Shown piece by piece: positions 9,370 to 18,760 of a stretch of 64,000 nucleotides of DNA; within the stretch, counting starts at the first letter, position 1; every line of letters begins with the position of its first letter. The translations under genes and the position numbers were made by a program. Below the pieces are notes generated by a model. The model was given only the letters and a program-made list of their open reading frames with translations, made no database searches and had not been told where the DNA came from. The DNA lies in NCBI GenBank assembly GCA_028693165.1, contig JAQUVX010000011.1:43096-107095 (forward strand), read 5' to 3'. Source of the stretch: Lachnospiraceae bacterium (GTDB taxonomy: Bacteria > Bacillota > Clostridia > Lachnospirales > Lachnospiraceae).

Positions 9370-10972
9370 CTATCCTTGCGCATCTCGGACAAAAATCATT
9401 CCAAACATCAGTGGTAACGCCATTGCTATACACAGAACATACCTCCACTGATATGCTACTGGTGTCGAAATCATAATCGTTATCCAGTTTCCAATAACTG
9501 GCATTCCTACAATTAACGCTCGCCAGCCTGATTTTACTCCTAAAACAATCCAAATTGCTATAAAAAACCAGAATGCTATTCCTGATCCAAAAATTCTTGT
9601 TTTAGGCACTATAAATGACTCAATTCTTTTTTGCACATCTTCTGGAAAAATTGATTTTATTGCAACGTCTTTCTCAACAAACCAATCTTTCCACGCCGCA
9701 GTATAAATACTTGTATATCTCTGATTATTTTCCGCATTGTCTAGTGACCAAAATCCATAAGTATTTCTCAAATATACATCCACATATATTCTAATGTTAG
9801 TTGGTAATAGCGTTGCCCACGTTTACATAAACTCTTTTTTATGATTATCAAGAAAAGCATTATCTAACGGTGCTCCCCCCCACTTCAATTTATCTGCAGA
9901 ATACGGATTATAATTTTCTTTTATAAATTTAACAGGAATAACCTGTTCGATAAATTGAAGTTGCTCATCATCTATTTTTCCATTATAGTATACAACGCCA
10001 GCCATTTGCTGCAACGGAATACCAACAGTTTCTTTAAACAAATGAGTAATGTGATTCTTCTTTTCAAATCCATGGCTCGCAAATATAACAACTACAAGCA
10101 CGCCCGACAAAGCAATATAACTTTTCCATCTTGACGGATATGTTATAAACATGCAAAAAATCAAAAATGCAGAAACATACACTCCATTATTACGCAATAA
10201 CGAAAACAACAATAGCAGACATATCAGCAACATCGTGTGTGCATTCTGCAATATCTCCCCCTTACTTTTCCAAAATTCATACAATAATGGTATCCACATT
10301 AGTATTAACAATGAGAATGGAATGTCTTTAAATATATTTACCATTATAATGTTTAAAAATGGATACAGTGTATAAATCATAACCATTATTAACCATATTC
10401 TCTTATCTATGCCTTTTTCATAGAGCCACAACAGGCAATATGAATATACTACGGCTGTCAGCAAAATTTGCAACACACTTAGTGCTAATAATGCAATTTC
10501 ATAATCCCCCCCCAAGTTTCAAAACAAATCGCACCACGGCTTGAACCAGCACTACATAGAACCATGGGTGTTGTCTCATACATGCAGTACCTTCACTGGT
10601 TAAAATAAACAATGTATCATACATCCCTGTTCCTGGATAAAAAACCAATAAATAGAATGAGCCAACTAATACGATACCCAAAAACAACTTAATATATAAC
10701 TTTTTATGTTCTTCCTCAAAGACACTTCTTTTTTCAGAAAAATATTTCTGTATCTTATATAGACATAGAATTACTATTAAAAACCAAATTACCCCTATCG
10801 GAAAGCGCCACATCTCTACTGTTCTGTTGGAATTTTCTTTGAAAACAGGCGTCAATAAAAAGGAGAATCCAAATAGGATTGATGTCAATATGCCGAATAC
10901 TACGACACCCAAATTTGTATTTTTAACGGTTTTATTTCTCAAATTGTCTTCGCGCCTATCCTTCAACTTCAT
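9370..10972 (-). pseudogene. Broken DUF6020-like polytopic membrane protein gene
   Basis: Three consecutive reading-frame pieces together resemble the intact 639-residue membrane protein of this operon. Piece one (from ATG with AGAAGGG ahead) ends LKLGGGL-stop at a run of eight G on the coding strand (10506-10513). With seven G the frame would continue LKLGGDYEIALLAL into piece two. Piece two stops after HKKEFM at a TAA (near 9823); the frame stays open beyond that stop (TWATLLPTNIRIYVDV) into piece three, so a single substitution explains it. The frameshift lies in a slippage-prone tract and could be reversible, but the stop cannot be relieved the same way. As assembled it makes no full protein. 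Confidence 0.85.
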
Positions 10973-11101
10973 TGTTAATCCCTTCTCTTTTGTATATAAA
11001 TCCTCTAAATAGTTATTAATCGATATAAAAAACACTCCAGAATCAACCCAGTAATCTTAAAAAGCTAATCAAATAGTCTTTCTTATGAAATTTCTTTAAG
11101 C

Positions 11102-12127
11102 TTAGCAACCTATAGTCTTTCTCACTATCGGCACTTTACTAATAAATGCCACAGCCATTAAACATATCAAATATGTTACGGGAATCATCACTACCCGCCA
11201 CAAAAAACGTTCCGGTGTCAGTCCCGTAATCTTAGTTTCCAGCATCATAACTTGCCTGTGCATCAAATATATACCAAAACTATACTTGGACACAACAGGT
11301 AAAATCTTTTTGATTTTCTCTGACAATATATCATTCCAAGGAATGTTTTTTATAAATACAAACATGGCCACTGCAAATATCACAGAATGGAACTGTACAT
11401 ATCCTTGAATAGGTGTATACATTTTTCTCTCTATAGCTGAATAATAACATGTACATATGTAACGAAATATCATCATAAAAACACCCAATACATACAGAAA
11501 ACATCTTGTTTTACGAGGGATTATCTCTCTATCAAGAAGGAATCCCAAACACACAAATATAAAATAACTCCCCACCACAGGAATATCCAGATTCCAAGTA
11601 ATCCCGCCGTAATTTTTAACTAATGTATTTATAGAAACAAACACAAAATTCAACGCTACAACATACCATAATATTTTCCGATTATCAGTCAATAACGAAA
11701 AAACCGGCATTGCAAAATAGCATGCAATTAATGCCCCAAAATAATAATACGTTGATTCTATCTTATTATTAAAAAATAAATCCAGAAATGTTTTTAGTTG
11801 AAACGAATCAATAGTAGCCGCCCCTCTTATTACTTTAATGGCAAGTATAATGATACTCCAACATATCCAAGGAATAAGAACTCGAGTAAAACGCTTAAAA
11901 AAGAAGGTTTTTGTACTGTATTTCTTGCGATAATCCAACAAAGTAGCTCCACTTAACATTAAAAAAATTGGCACAGCCCAGTATGCTCCACATTCCACCC
12001 ATAAGCTCTGTTTCCACGCCGCTGTGTCTGTAAATGAATGAACAAGACCATTGTGGTGCAATGCAATTACCGCTATACACGCCATCACATTCATTATATC
12101 ATAATATAATATTCTTTCTTTATTCAT
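11102..12127 (-). CDS. Acyltransferase 3 family membrane protein
   Basis: A 341-residue polytopic protein with the family start (RILYYDIMNVMACIAVIALH, residues 5-24), about ten membrane segments and the histidine placed in the first one. It would transfer an acyl group, often acetate, to sugars of the surface glycan. The start overlaps the end of the upstream GT2 by a few bases. It occupies the same position relative to two GT2 genes as the acyltransferase at 2.0-3.1 kb, completing the second copy of the duplicated triplet. Target sugar unknown. Confidence 0.8.
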   Translation of the reverse strand: MNKERILYYDIMNVMACIAVIALHHNGLVHSFTDTAAWKQSLWVECGAYWAVPIFLMLSGATLLDYRKKYSTKTFFFKRFTRVLIPWICWSIIILAIKVIRGAATIDSFQLKTFLDLFFNNKIESTYYYFGALIACYFAMPVFSLLTDNRKILWYVVALNFVFVSINTLVKNYGGITWNLDIPVVGSYFIFVCLGFLLDREIIPRKTRCFLYVLGVFMMIFRYICTCYYSAIERKMYTPIQGYVQFHSVIFAVAMFVFIKNIPWNDILSEKIKKILPVVSKYSFGIYLMHRQVMMLETKITGLTPERFLWRVVMIPVTYLICLMAVAFISKVPIVRKTIGC

Positions 12128-13103
12128 CCACTGTTCCCCTTGGGTTCGACAAAATTATTAGGAACTGTTTATACTGTTCTTCAGAGAAAAAATAACTTCT
12201 CGGATATTTTGCAATATCTAGCTTAGCAAAACCCGAAGTACGCAGTAACTCATAAGTCCTCTCATGCGCTAACCCCTTCATAGTATTTAACTGCCATAAG
12301 GAAAATTCCAGCGCCCAATTAACATATGCTTTCTTATATATTTCATATAATCCAACATCCTTTAATTCTTGCTGCATAGCCAGCAGAGCCACATAAAAAC
12401 AGTCCCAAGATTTTTCTCGCGTTGATGATAATGATGTTGAAATCTCAATTCTTTGATGCGCAAAAACCCGATCTAAAGCAACAATACGAGATGCCTTGGC
12501 TAATCCAATAAAAACAAAAAACATATCGTTTGTCGTTCGCAAATTCTGATATTTTAATCCCGTTTGTTCTACAAATTCACGTTTAAATAACTTATCCCAT
12601 GCCCACCCGTTATACATACGAAATATATTATCCCGATATTGTTCTTCATGTGGATCAAATGCTTTTTCCAACGGAAAATATTGTTTACGGAAAGACCATT
12701 GACAAGGCTCAAACCGACTTGTACTCTGAACAAAGAGATTTGCTGCAAACACACATATATCTGCACGCTCAACACTCGCTATACGATATGCCACCTCTAA
12801 CATATCTGGTTCAAAAAAATCATCTGAATCAAGAAATGATAAATATTCACCTTTTGCCACTTGCAATCCATTATTGCGTGCAGCACCAGCTCCTTGGTTT
12901 TTTTGATCTAAAATCTTTACTCGATTATCTTGCGCCTCATATTTCTTTAAAATTTCCAGCGAGGAATCTGTTGATCCATCATTTACACAAATGACTTCTA
13001 TCTCTCGCAATGTCTGATTCAAAACACTATCCAGGCATTCAGACAAATACTTTTCTGCATTATATATTGCTATAATTACGGAAACCTTTACATACTCTTT
13101 CAT
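12120..13103 (-). CDS. Family 2 glycosyltransferase
   Basis: A 327-residue GT2 with VSVIIAIYNAEKYLSECLDS at the N-terminus, CVNDGSTDSS, and the metal motif LDSDDFFEPD near residue 95. The C-terminal half is alpha-helical and lacks membrane segments. It corresponds in position and size to the GT2 at 3.1-4.1 kb. The ATG is adjacent to a GGGAG sequence with little spacing, so the exact start is uncertain by a few codons. It acts in the cytoplasm on an unknown donor and acceptor. Confidence 0.83.
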   Translation of the reverse strand: MKEYVKVSVIIAIYNAEKYLSECLDSVLNQTLREIEVICVNDGSTDSSLEILKKYEAQDNRVKILDQKNQGAGAARNNGLQVAKGEYLSFLDSDDFFEPDMLEVAYRIASVERADICVFAANLFVQSTSRFEPCQWSFRKQYFPLEKAFDPHEEQYRDNIFRMYNGWAWDKLFKREFVEQTGLKYQNLRTTNDMFFVFIGLAKASRIVALDRVFAHQRIEISTSLSSTREKSWDCFYVALLAMQQELKDVGLYEIYKKAYVNWALEFSLWQLNTMKGLAHERTYELLRTSGFAKLDIAKYPRSYFFSEEQYKQFLIILSNPRGTVDE

Positions 13104-13119
13104 CTCCCAAATTCAACCA

Positions 13120-14268
13120 TCACTTTCTCGATATAATCTCTCTAACCCGCCTCGGTATCGCTGTTATTATACGCCCTGCTTTAAACGATTTTGAGTTTTC
13201 CATGTCGTGGAACTGATGTTTCAAATCATCTAATTCTGCTTCTTTTTGCTGCAAAGCCTGAGCCATGTCTTCTGGCGTCTTGTAGATACCACAAACCTTG
13301 CTGCACTCCTCCAGATAATACCGATCCATTTCATGCATAATTCTTTGCAAATTATTCCAATTTTGCTCCGAAAAATAATCCTTATCCAAAGTATTCGCTT
13401 CTTCTGCCTTCAAATACTCTTTTCTCATCTCTAATAAAAAAGCGTATTTATAGCCAAATGATAACCGCTCTAAATTCCATCTATATGACTCATATTTCAA
13501 TGCATTCTTTAAGATTTCAAAGCATTCCTTTTTTTCAGGATTTTCCTCCAAATACTTTTCCATTTCACGATATTCGTCGCATAGGCAAAACACCTTTGCA
13601 CCGGATTTCACTGACGAATTCTCATTATCGACCCGATAGTGAAGATACGCTTCCTTTGTCAAATACACTCTTTCTGCGCTTGTCCAAACTTTAAATGCAA
13701 AAGAGGTATCCTGATAAGAGGCTCCTGGTGTTTCATTGAAGCGCACATTATTTTCTATAAGCATCTTTCGCCTGTAAATACCGCTCCATATGCATGGAGC
13801 AACACGCATAATATTCTTATATTCTTTCGGCGAAAATACCTCATCGTAATGATTATAAGGCTTAAGAACCTCAAAGAATGTGTTTTGTGGTTCTGGTTTT
13901 GATATATACCGATAATAATTAGCTTTTACAACATCTGCATCATTATCTTTGGCCATATTATATAGCTGTTCAAACATATCCTCCGACACATAATCATCCG
14001 TTTCAACAATGCCTATATATTCGCCTTCTGCCAAATCTAAGGCAACGTTCATACTATGCCCATATCCTGAGTTTGGTTTATGTACAATATGTACTCGGGG
14101 ATCTTTCCTTGCATAAAGATCCAGGATTTCCCCCGTACTATCTTTAGAGCCGTCATTAACACAAATAATTTCAATATCCTCTAATGTCTGAGAAATGACA
14201 CTTTTCATGCATTCATCAATGAACTTCTCCACATTACATGCCGGCATTAAAATTGAAACCTTCGCCAT
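13120..14268 (-). CDS. Family 2 glycosyltransferase with conserved C-terminal tail motif
   Basis: A 382-residue GT2 starting VSILMPACNVEKFIDECMKS, with CVNDGSKDST and VETDDYVSED as metal motif. The middle part (FNETPGASYQDTSFAFKVW, then LHYRVDNENSSV) is nearly superposable on the GT2 at 4.1-5.3 kb. A coiled stretch (about residues 330-355) leads to NSKSFKAGRIITAIPRRV at the C-terminus, a tail shared by three GT2 proteins of the operon that may contact the membrane or an assembly partner (inference). GGGAGGAAG precedes the ATG with good spacing. Confidence 0.85.
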   Translation of the reverse strand: MAKVSILMPACNVEKFIDECMKSVISQTLEDIEIICVNDGSKDSTGEILDLYARKDPRVHIVHKPNSGYGHSMNVALDLAEGEYIGIVETDDYVSEDMFEQLYNMAKDNDADVVKANYYRYISKPEPQNTFFEVLKPYNHYDEVFSPKEYKNIMRVAPCIWSGIYRRKMLIENNVRFNETPGASYQDTSFAFKVWTSAERVYLTKEAYLHYRVDNENSSVKSGAKVFCLCDEYREMEKYLEENPEKKECFEILKNALKYESYRWNLERLSFGYKYAFLLEMRKEYLKAEEANTLDKDYFSEQNWNNLQRIMHEMDRYYLEECSKVCGIYKTPEDMAQALQQKEAELDDLKHQFHDMENSKSFKAGRIITAIPRRVREIISRK

Positions 14269-14287
14269 ACTCTCTTCCTCCCATTTT

Positions 14288-15430
14288 TTATGACCTATTT
14301 AAATACTTTTCTTTTATAATCTGAAGAACTTCACACACCCCACCCCGCATAAACACACGACAACAAGTTCTGATTTTTCTCGGAATACAGGTAATTATTC
14401 TTCCAACCCTATAGGAAACAGAATTCTGCATACAATTAAACTGATATTCTAAATCATGCACCTTGTCTTCCGCATTTTTTAATCGTACATTTTTCAGTCT
14501 TGCAATTTCATCCAGATCAGCCATGATGACCACTTCAAAAAGATATCTTTGCAGCGGTGTACATTTTTCTATAAACTTTTCTTTTTCTTCCGGTTCAATG
14601 TTATTATACAGTCGTCTAATATGATACATAAGCCCACGAAGAACCCCCATAACTGCATCCTGCTGCTGCATGGTACACTCGAGCATTGAAGCAGCTTTTA
14701 TCTGTTCAATAAAACAAGCATAATATCCATATAGATTTGCACAGCCCTCTTTTCTCGTCATTACAGAGTTCTCATGTACTCTGCGATAAAAATATATGGC
14801 ATTAATACATTTTGTTCTAGAAGCATTCATAAGAACAAGAAAACCAAATAGATTATCCTCATGAATAATGCCCTCATAAAAACAGATATTATTCTCTTTT
14901 AGATATTCCCGCCGGATAAATTGTAAGCATGGCGAAACTATGTAATCACCGTTTTTTTGCAGTAATAGCAGCATATTTTTTCCGTCCACGATATCAGGAT
15001 AGCTGCCCGTTCGCAAATAACGATCATAAAAATCCGTTCGATCTTCCTCTAATCTTTGATTTTCATAAAATGTATTGGCCGAAAAATATAATACATCCAG
15101 TTCTTCACGTTCACTTATATGCCACATTTCTTCTAACGCAGTTGCTATCAGCAGATCATCACTGTCCATACAATAGATATACTTTCCTACTGCTATTTCC
15201 AATCCAGCATTTCTTGCTGCTGATTGTCCCGCATTATCTTGATTAATCAAACGAATATTTTTATGATGCTTGGCATATTCTGATACAACTAATTCTGATC
15301 CATCGGTAGATCCATCATTAATACAAATTATCTCAATCTCTGACAGCGTCTGATTAAGCATACAATTTAATGTTTCTTCAAGATACTCTTTTGTATTGTA
15401 TATTGGGATAATTACTGAAACTTTAGTCAT
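14288..15430 (-). CDS. Family 2 glycosyltransferase with conserved C-terminal tail motif
   Basis: A 380-residue GT2 with VSVIIPIYNTKEYLEETLNC at the N-terminus, INDGSTDGSE, and MDSDDLLIAT as the metal motif. Its C-terminus has the tail NSVSYRVGRIITCIPRKI after a short helical region, as in the two other tail-bearing GT2 enzymes. It lies just downstream of the methyltransferase and upstream of the second GT2-GT2-acyltransferase triplet. No membrane-spanning segment is clear. Sugar specificity is unknown. Confidence 0.85.
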   Translation of the reverse strand: MTKVSVIIPIYNTKEYLEETLNCMLNQTLSEIEIICINDGSTDGSELVVSEYAKHHKNIRLINQDNAGQSAARNAGLEIAVGKYIYCMDSDDLLIATALEEMWHISEREELDVLYFSANTFYENQRLEEDRTDFYDRYLRTGSYPDIVDGKNMLLLLQKNGDYIVSPCLQFIRREYLKENNICFYEGIIHEDNLFGFLVLMNASRTKCINAIYFYRRVHENSVMTRKEGCANLYGYYACFIEQIKAASMLECTMQQQDAVMGVLRGLMYHIRRLYNNIEPEEKEKFIEKCTPLQRYLFEVVIMADLDEIARLKNVRLKNAEDKVHDLEYQFNCMQNSVSYRVGRIITCIPRKIRTCCRVFMRGGVCEVLQIIKEKYLNRS

Positions 15431-15460
15431 AACCTTTTACCTTTTTCCTCATCTATCTTC

Positions 15461-16495
15461 TCAAAATGTACATGCCCATTCCAAATCTTTAGAAGTTATA
15501 ACAGCCAGATCTTTGGCTCCTTCATATTTTGCCATAACATATTCGATTCCATTCTCATCTAAAAGATTCTTCATATATTCCACAGTTCCTTGCTCACCTT
15601 TACGGTTATAATCGTCAATCAGAATCACAAAAGAGCTTGCAAGACAAGATGGCATAATTTTAGCAACATCTATTCGTGAATAAATTTCCATGTCTCCCCC
15701 CCATGGACCATCAATCACAATCAAATTATATTTCTGTGGCATAATTCCATCCGCAAAATTCTGATAAGATCGGATCTCTGCAACATCATTCAATTCATCG
15801 TGCACTAATGGTTTTAATAAAATCTCTGTCTTTTTAGACAAAAAATTTGTTTTATTATAATTTTCAATCCATGCTCTATCATGCTCCACAACTTTGTGAA
15901 GAATGTCCTCATTATACTCTACATATTGAGAAATCATTTTTGTACTTTGTCCGAGACCCAATTCTAATATAGCCCTGGGTTGTACCTCATTCAAAACTCG
16001 AAACAGCACATAGAGTGTCTGATAACCAATAGCCCATCTTCCTGGAGTGAAATTTTCTTCAGACATCCATTCCGCATTTTTTGTTGCATCATGAAAAACA
16101 TTAGCCCAAATATTTTCTTCAGTGAAACGACGGTTTGATCTTATGAGATTCATCATCTGTGTTAATAAATTCCACTGTTTTTCTATCTCTTCTGCTTGAT
16201 GAACTTGCCCTGATTTGACTGTCATACTATATTCTCGATTGCTATTTAATATCTGTTCTAATTTTCCTATACTCTGTTTATTGCACTCTGTGAAATACTG
16301 GATGATTTCTTTCTGATTTTTATTCATCTGCGTTATTTCTTGAATTAATATTTCTATCTGAACGTCAACTTTATTAATTTTCTCACACAGTTCTTGTTGA
16401 TCCATCTTTTGTTTGAGTGACAATTCTTCCATCTGCTCACAGAATTTTTTTCTGCTCACAGGCAATTTACTCTTGATTTTTTCAATTATTTTCAT
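15461..16495 (-). CDS. SAM-dependent methyltransferase with N-terminal coiled coil
   Basis: About 344 residues. Residues ~5-110 are charged and heptad-like (KQKMDQQELCEKINKVDVQI and similar), predicting a long coiled coil. The rest is a class I methyltransferase with motif I AILELGLGQST, an acidic post-I segment (KVVEHDRAW), and VIDGPWGGDMEIY as motif IV-like region. The ATG preceded by GGAGAG is used; a TTG further upstream has no good site. In ABC-exported glycans a coiled-coil methyltransferase (WbdD) caps chains and sets length. The neighbouring Wzm/Wzt-like pair makes a similar role possible here, but no kinase domain is present, so this is inference. Confidence 0.75.
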   Translation of the reverse strand: MKIIEKIKSKLPVSRKKFCEQMEELSLKQKMDQQELCEKINKVDVQIEILIQEITQMNKNQKEIIQYFTECNKQSIGKLEQILNSNREYSMTVKSGQVHQAEEIEKQWNLLTQMMNLIRSNRRFTEENIWANVFHDATKNAEWMSEENFTPGRWAIGYQTLYVLFRVLNEVQPRAILELGLGQSTKMISQYVEYNEDILHKVVEHDRAWIENYNKTNFLSKKTEILLKPLVHDELNDVAEIRSYQNFADGIMPQKYNLIVIDGPWGGDMEIYSRIDVAKIMPSCLASSFVILIDDYNRKGEQGTVEYMKNLLDENGIEYVMAKYEGAKDLAVITSKDLEWACTF

Positions 16496-16567
16496 GGCTG
16501 ATCTCTCCATTCTCAAAATCCTATCATCATCTTAAATATCTATCCCAAAATTCTACTAACATCAATT

Positions 16568-17131
16568 TCATGCTGCCAAGCTTGTCTGTTCCCCAAATGC
16601 TTCAAGAATCCCTCTCGTAAATCCACCATCTCCCTCTAGATTTGGATAGATTTTCATCTGCGAAAGCGCTTCCCACTGTAATGTTTGACCATCTGCTGAT
16701 ACAAAAACAGACAATCGACCATGCAAAGGCGCGCAGGGATTGTCTAAAATATTTTTTTCAATTTTTCTAAAATTGTCTTCTACGTAATTTTCACGTTTAT
16801 ACGTGCAAATTACCGCAGCCAAATAAATCGGCCGATAAGGTTTATCTTCAACTAATGTTGTATAACGATAGGCAGACAAGCACACCATTTCACGAAGTAC
16901 ACTTCCCTTCAGTTTTATCTCCAGATTCACTTCTTTCACAGTCGTATACTTATTGCATTCGCCTGCTGAAAATCCATTAAAATAAGTATCAATGCTGCAT
17001 ACCGTGCTATTTGGAATATGCACACACTGCTTTTCCTTATCAAAACAAATCCCCGCATCAGCTCTTATATATAATTGTTCTTCCTGACCTTCTGTCGGCC
17101 AGATACATGGCTGTAAAATAATGTTTTTCAT
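16568..17131 (-). pseudogene. Truncated galactofuranosyltransferase-like glycosyltransferase
   Basis: A 187-residue frame that matches the first third of the 607-residue GlfT2-like enzyme encoded upstream. It has the N-terminal beta-rich domain (GYFNLFYLEKWNKYT in the full gene, DTYFNGFSAGECNKYT here), then VICTYKRENYVEDNFRKI and a damaged donor loop ending DGGFTRGILEAF before a premature stop. The DDD and HHDD catalytic motifs of the full-length protein are absent. It is therefore a remnant, not an enzyme. Its loss parallels that of glf in the same operon, which suggests a galactofuranose branch has decayed. Confidence 0.8.
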
Positions 17132-17149
17132 CAGATCACCTTTTATCGG

Positions 17150-17893
17150 TTATTTGTGCATCTTCATATATGCATCACATACTGGCCCCACTTCGCCCGA
17201 CATTTTCATATGTCCATGATCAAGCCACATTGCATGATCACATAATTTTCGTACCGATTCAATATTGTGCGACACAAACAGCAACGTAGTTCCACCACTT
17301 AGCATTCGATTCATGCGTTCCATACACTTTTGCTGGAACAAGTAATCTCCTACTGCAAGAATTTCATCACAAATTAAAATATCCGGATCTACCATCGTTG
17401 CCACTGAGAACCCTAATCTGGCAGTCATACCCGACGAGAAATTCTTGATTGGAGTATCAAGGAAATCATGAAGTTCTGCAAAATCCACGATTTCGTCAAA
17501 ATGCTCATCCATGAATTTCTTAGAATGCCCAAGAACCGTTCCGTTCAGATAAATATTTTCTCGCGCTGTCAGGTTGGCATCAAATCCCGCTCCCAGTTCA
17601 ATCAGTGGTGCAACCTCTCCTCTAACCACGATATTCCCCTTATATGGCTTTAAAATACCGCTAATGGCCTTTAGCAGAGTTGATTTTCCAGATCCATTCA
17701 CTCCAATGAGCGCCCATGCTTCCCCACGCTTTACTTTCATACTAACATCCTGAACTGCTAAAAACTCTTGGAAAATCAATTCCTTCTTAACCAGCTTAAT
17801 AACATATTCTTTTAAATTATCTATTTTTTCACTTGCCATATTAAAACGAATGGTTACATCATTCACCTCAATCGCATAATCTTCACTCATCAT
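17150..17893 (-). CDS. Polysaccharide ABC exporter, ATP-binding subunit (Wzt/TagH-like)
   Basis: About 247 residues. It has Walker A GVNGSGKST (about 64-72), the ABC signature in NFSSGMTARLGFS, Walker B LICDEILAVGD and the switch histidine in LFVSHN. This is the class that energises export of polysaccharide or teichoic acid. It stops right after the nucleotide-binding domain, so it lacks the C-terminal carbohydrate-binding domain of long Wzt proteins. Export need not then depend on recognising a modified chain end. A TTG upstream is possible, but ATG close to GGATGGA is more likely. The permease gene is immediately upstream in the operon. Confidence 0.9.
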   Translation of the reverse strand: MMSEDYAIEVNDVTIRFNMASEKIDNLKEYVIKLVKKELIFQEFLAVQDVSMKVKRGEAWALIGVNGSGKSTLLKAISGILKPYKGNIVVRGEVAPLIELGAGFDANLTARENIYLNGTVLGHSKKFMDEHFDEIVDFAELHDFLDTPIKNFSSGMTARLGFSVATMVDPDILICDEILAVGDYLFQQKCMERMNRMLSGGTTLLFVSHNIESVRKLCDHAMWLDHGHMKMSGEVGPVCDAYMKMHK

Positions 17894-17908
17894 AATTCCA
17901 TCCAATCT

Positions 17909-18697
17909 TTAAATATATAAGATAAATTCATCCTGTTTTCTCTTGAATGTCATCAAGCCAATTCCCAGCATTCCGAATGCCATGATCCAACCCCCGATTG
18001 TAATACGCCATCCCGGTACATGACCATAATAGACCACATCACGGAACTGAGCGACATAATAATACAGAGGATTAAACGCTTTCACAAAGAGTCTTACAAT
18101 TTCCGGCAAAGACTCTATTGGATAAAAAATCGGAGTCAAATACATCCAAGCTGTAATCACCGCATGATAGATATACTGAATATCTCGGAAAAATACATTT
18201 AACTGCGCCAAGAAAAATCCAAGCCCACAACAAAAAACATAAATCTGGATACAAACCAACGGAAATAGAACTATCGTCCAATGGAATGGTGCTCGTGTTA
18301 CCAACATTACAATCAGCAAAGCCCCCAACGAAAACAGAAAATCGACCATGCAACTGGTAACTTTTGATAATGTGAAAATATATTTAGGTACATATGTCTT
18401 TTTAAGCAGTGCTGCATTTCCAGTTACCGAAGTCATCGCCTGTGTTGTTGCTGTTGTCATAAAGTCAAATAATGCTTTACCTGTCAAAAGATATACCGGA
18501 AAATTATCAATATTTCGCCGAAACATCGAAGAAAATACAATAGTCATAATGGTCATTACAAATAATGGATTTAATACACTCCACAAATATCCCAAAAAGC
18601 TTCTCCGATACTTTAACTTGATATCTCTTGTGACAAGTTGTGCCAAGAGATCCCTATACTTCAAAAAAATATTAATACGGTCTTTCCATAACTTCAT
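17909..18697 (-). CDS. Polysaccharide ABC exporter, permease (Wzm/TagG-like)
   Basis: A 262-residue ABC-2 type membrane protein. An amphipathic N-terminus (LLAQLVTRDIKLKYRRSFLG) leads into six predicted membrane segments and ends with a basic tail. The sequence near residue 30-45 (YRRSFLGYLWSVLNPL) is typical of TagG/Wzm permeases. It moves undecaprenyl-linked glycan across the membrane together with the ATPase encoded 15 bases downstream. GGAGAAAAA precedes the ATG. The pair sits between the glycosyltransferase gene and the truncated remnant in the polysaccharide operon. Confidence 0.9.
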   Translation of the reverse strand: MKLWKDRINIFLKYRDLLAQLVTRDIKLKYRRSFLGYLWSVLNPLFVMTIMTIVFSSMFRRNIDNFPVYLLTGKALFDFMTTATTQAMTSVTGNAALLKKTYVPKYIFTLSKVTSCMVDFLFSLGALLIVMLVTRAPFHWTIVLFPLVCIQIYVFCCGLGFFLAQLNVFFRDIQYIYHAVITAWMYLTPIFYPIESLPEIVRLFVKAFNPLYYYVAQFRDVVYYGHVPGWRITIGGWIMAFGMLGIGLMTFKRKQDEFILYI

Positions 18698-18760
18698 AGT
18701 TTTTCTCCATCTATTTCTGACTACCGTCTTTATTTCCCAAAAAGAACCGAGAGTTTTTTA

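Noticed and set aside
9875-9881. Second G-run (7 G on the coding strand) as another frameshift site
   Set aside because: The frame is correct across it (DKLKWGGAPLDNAF).
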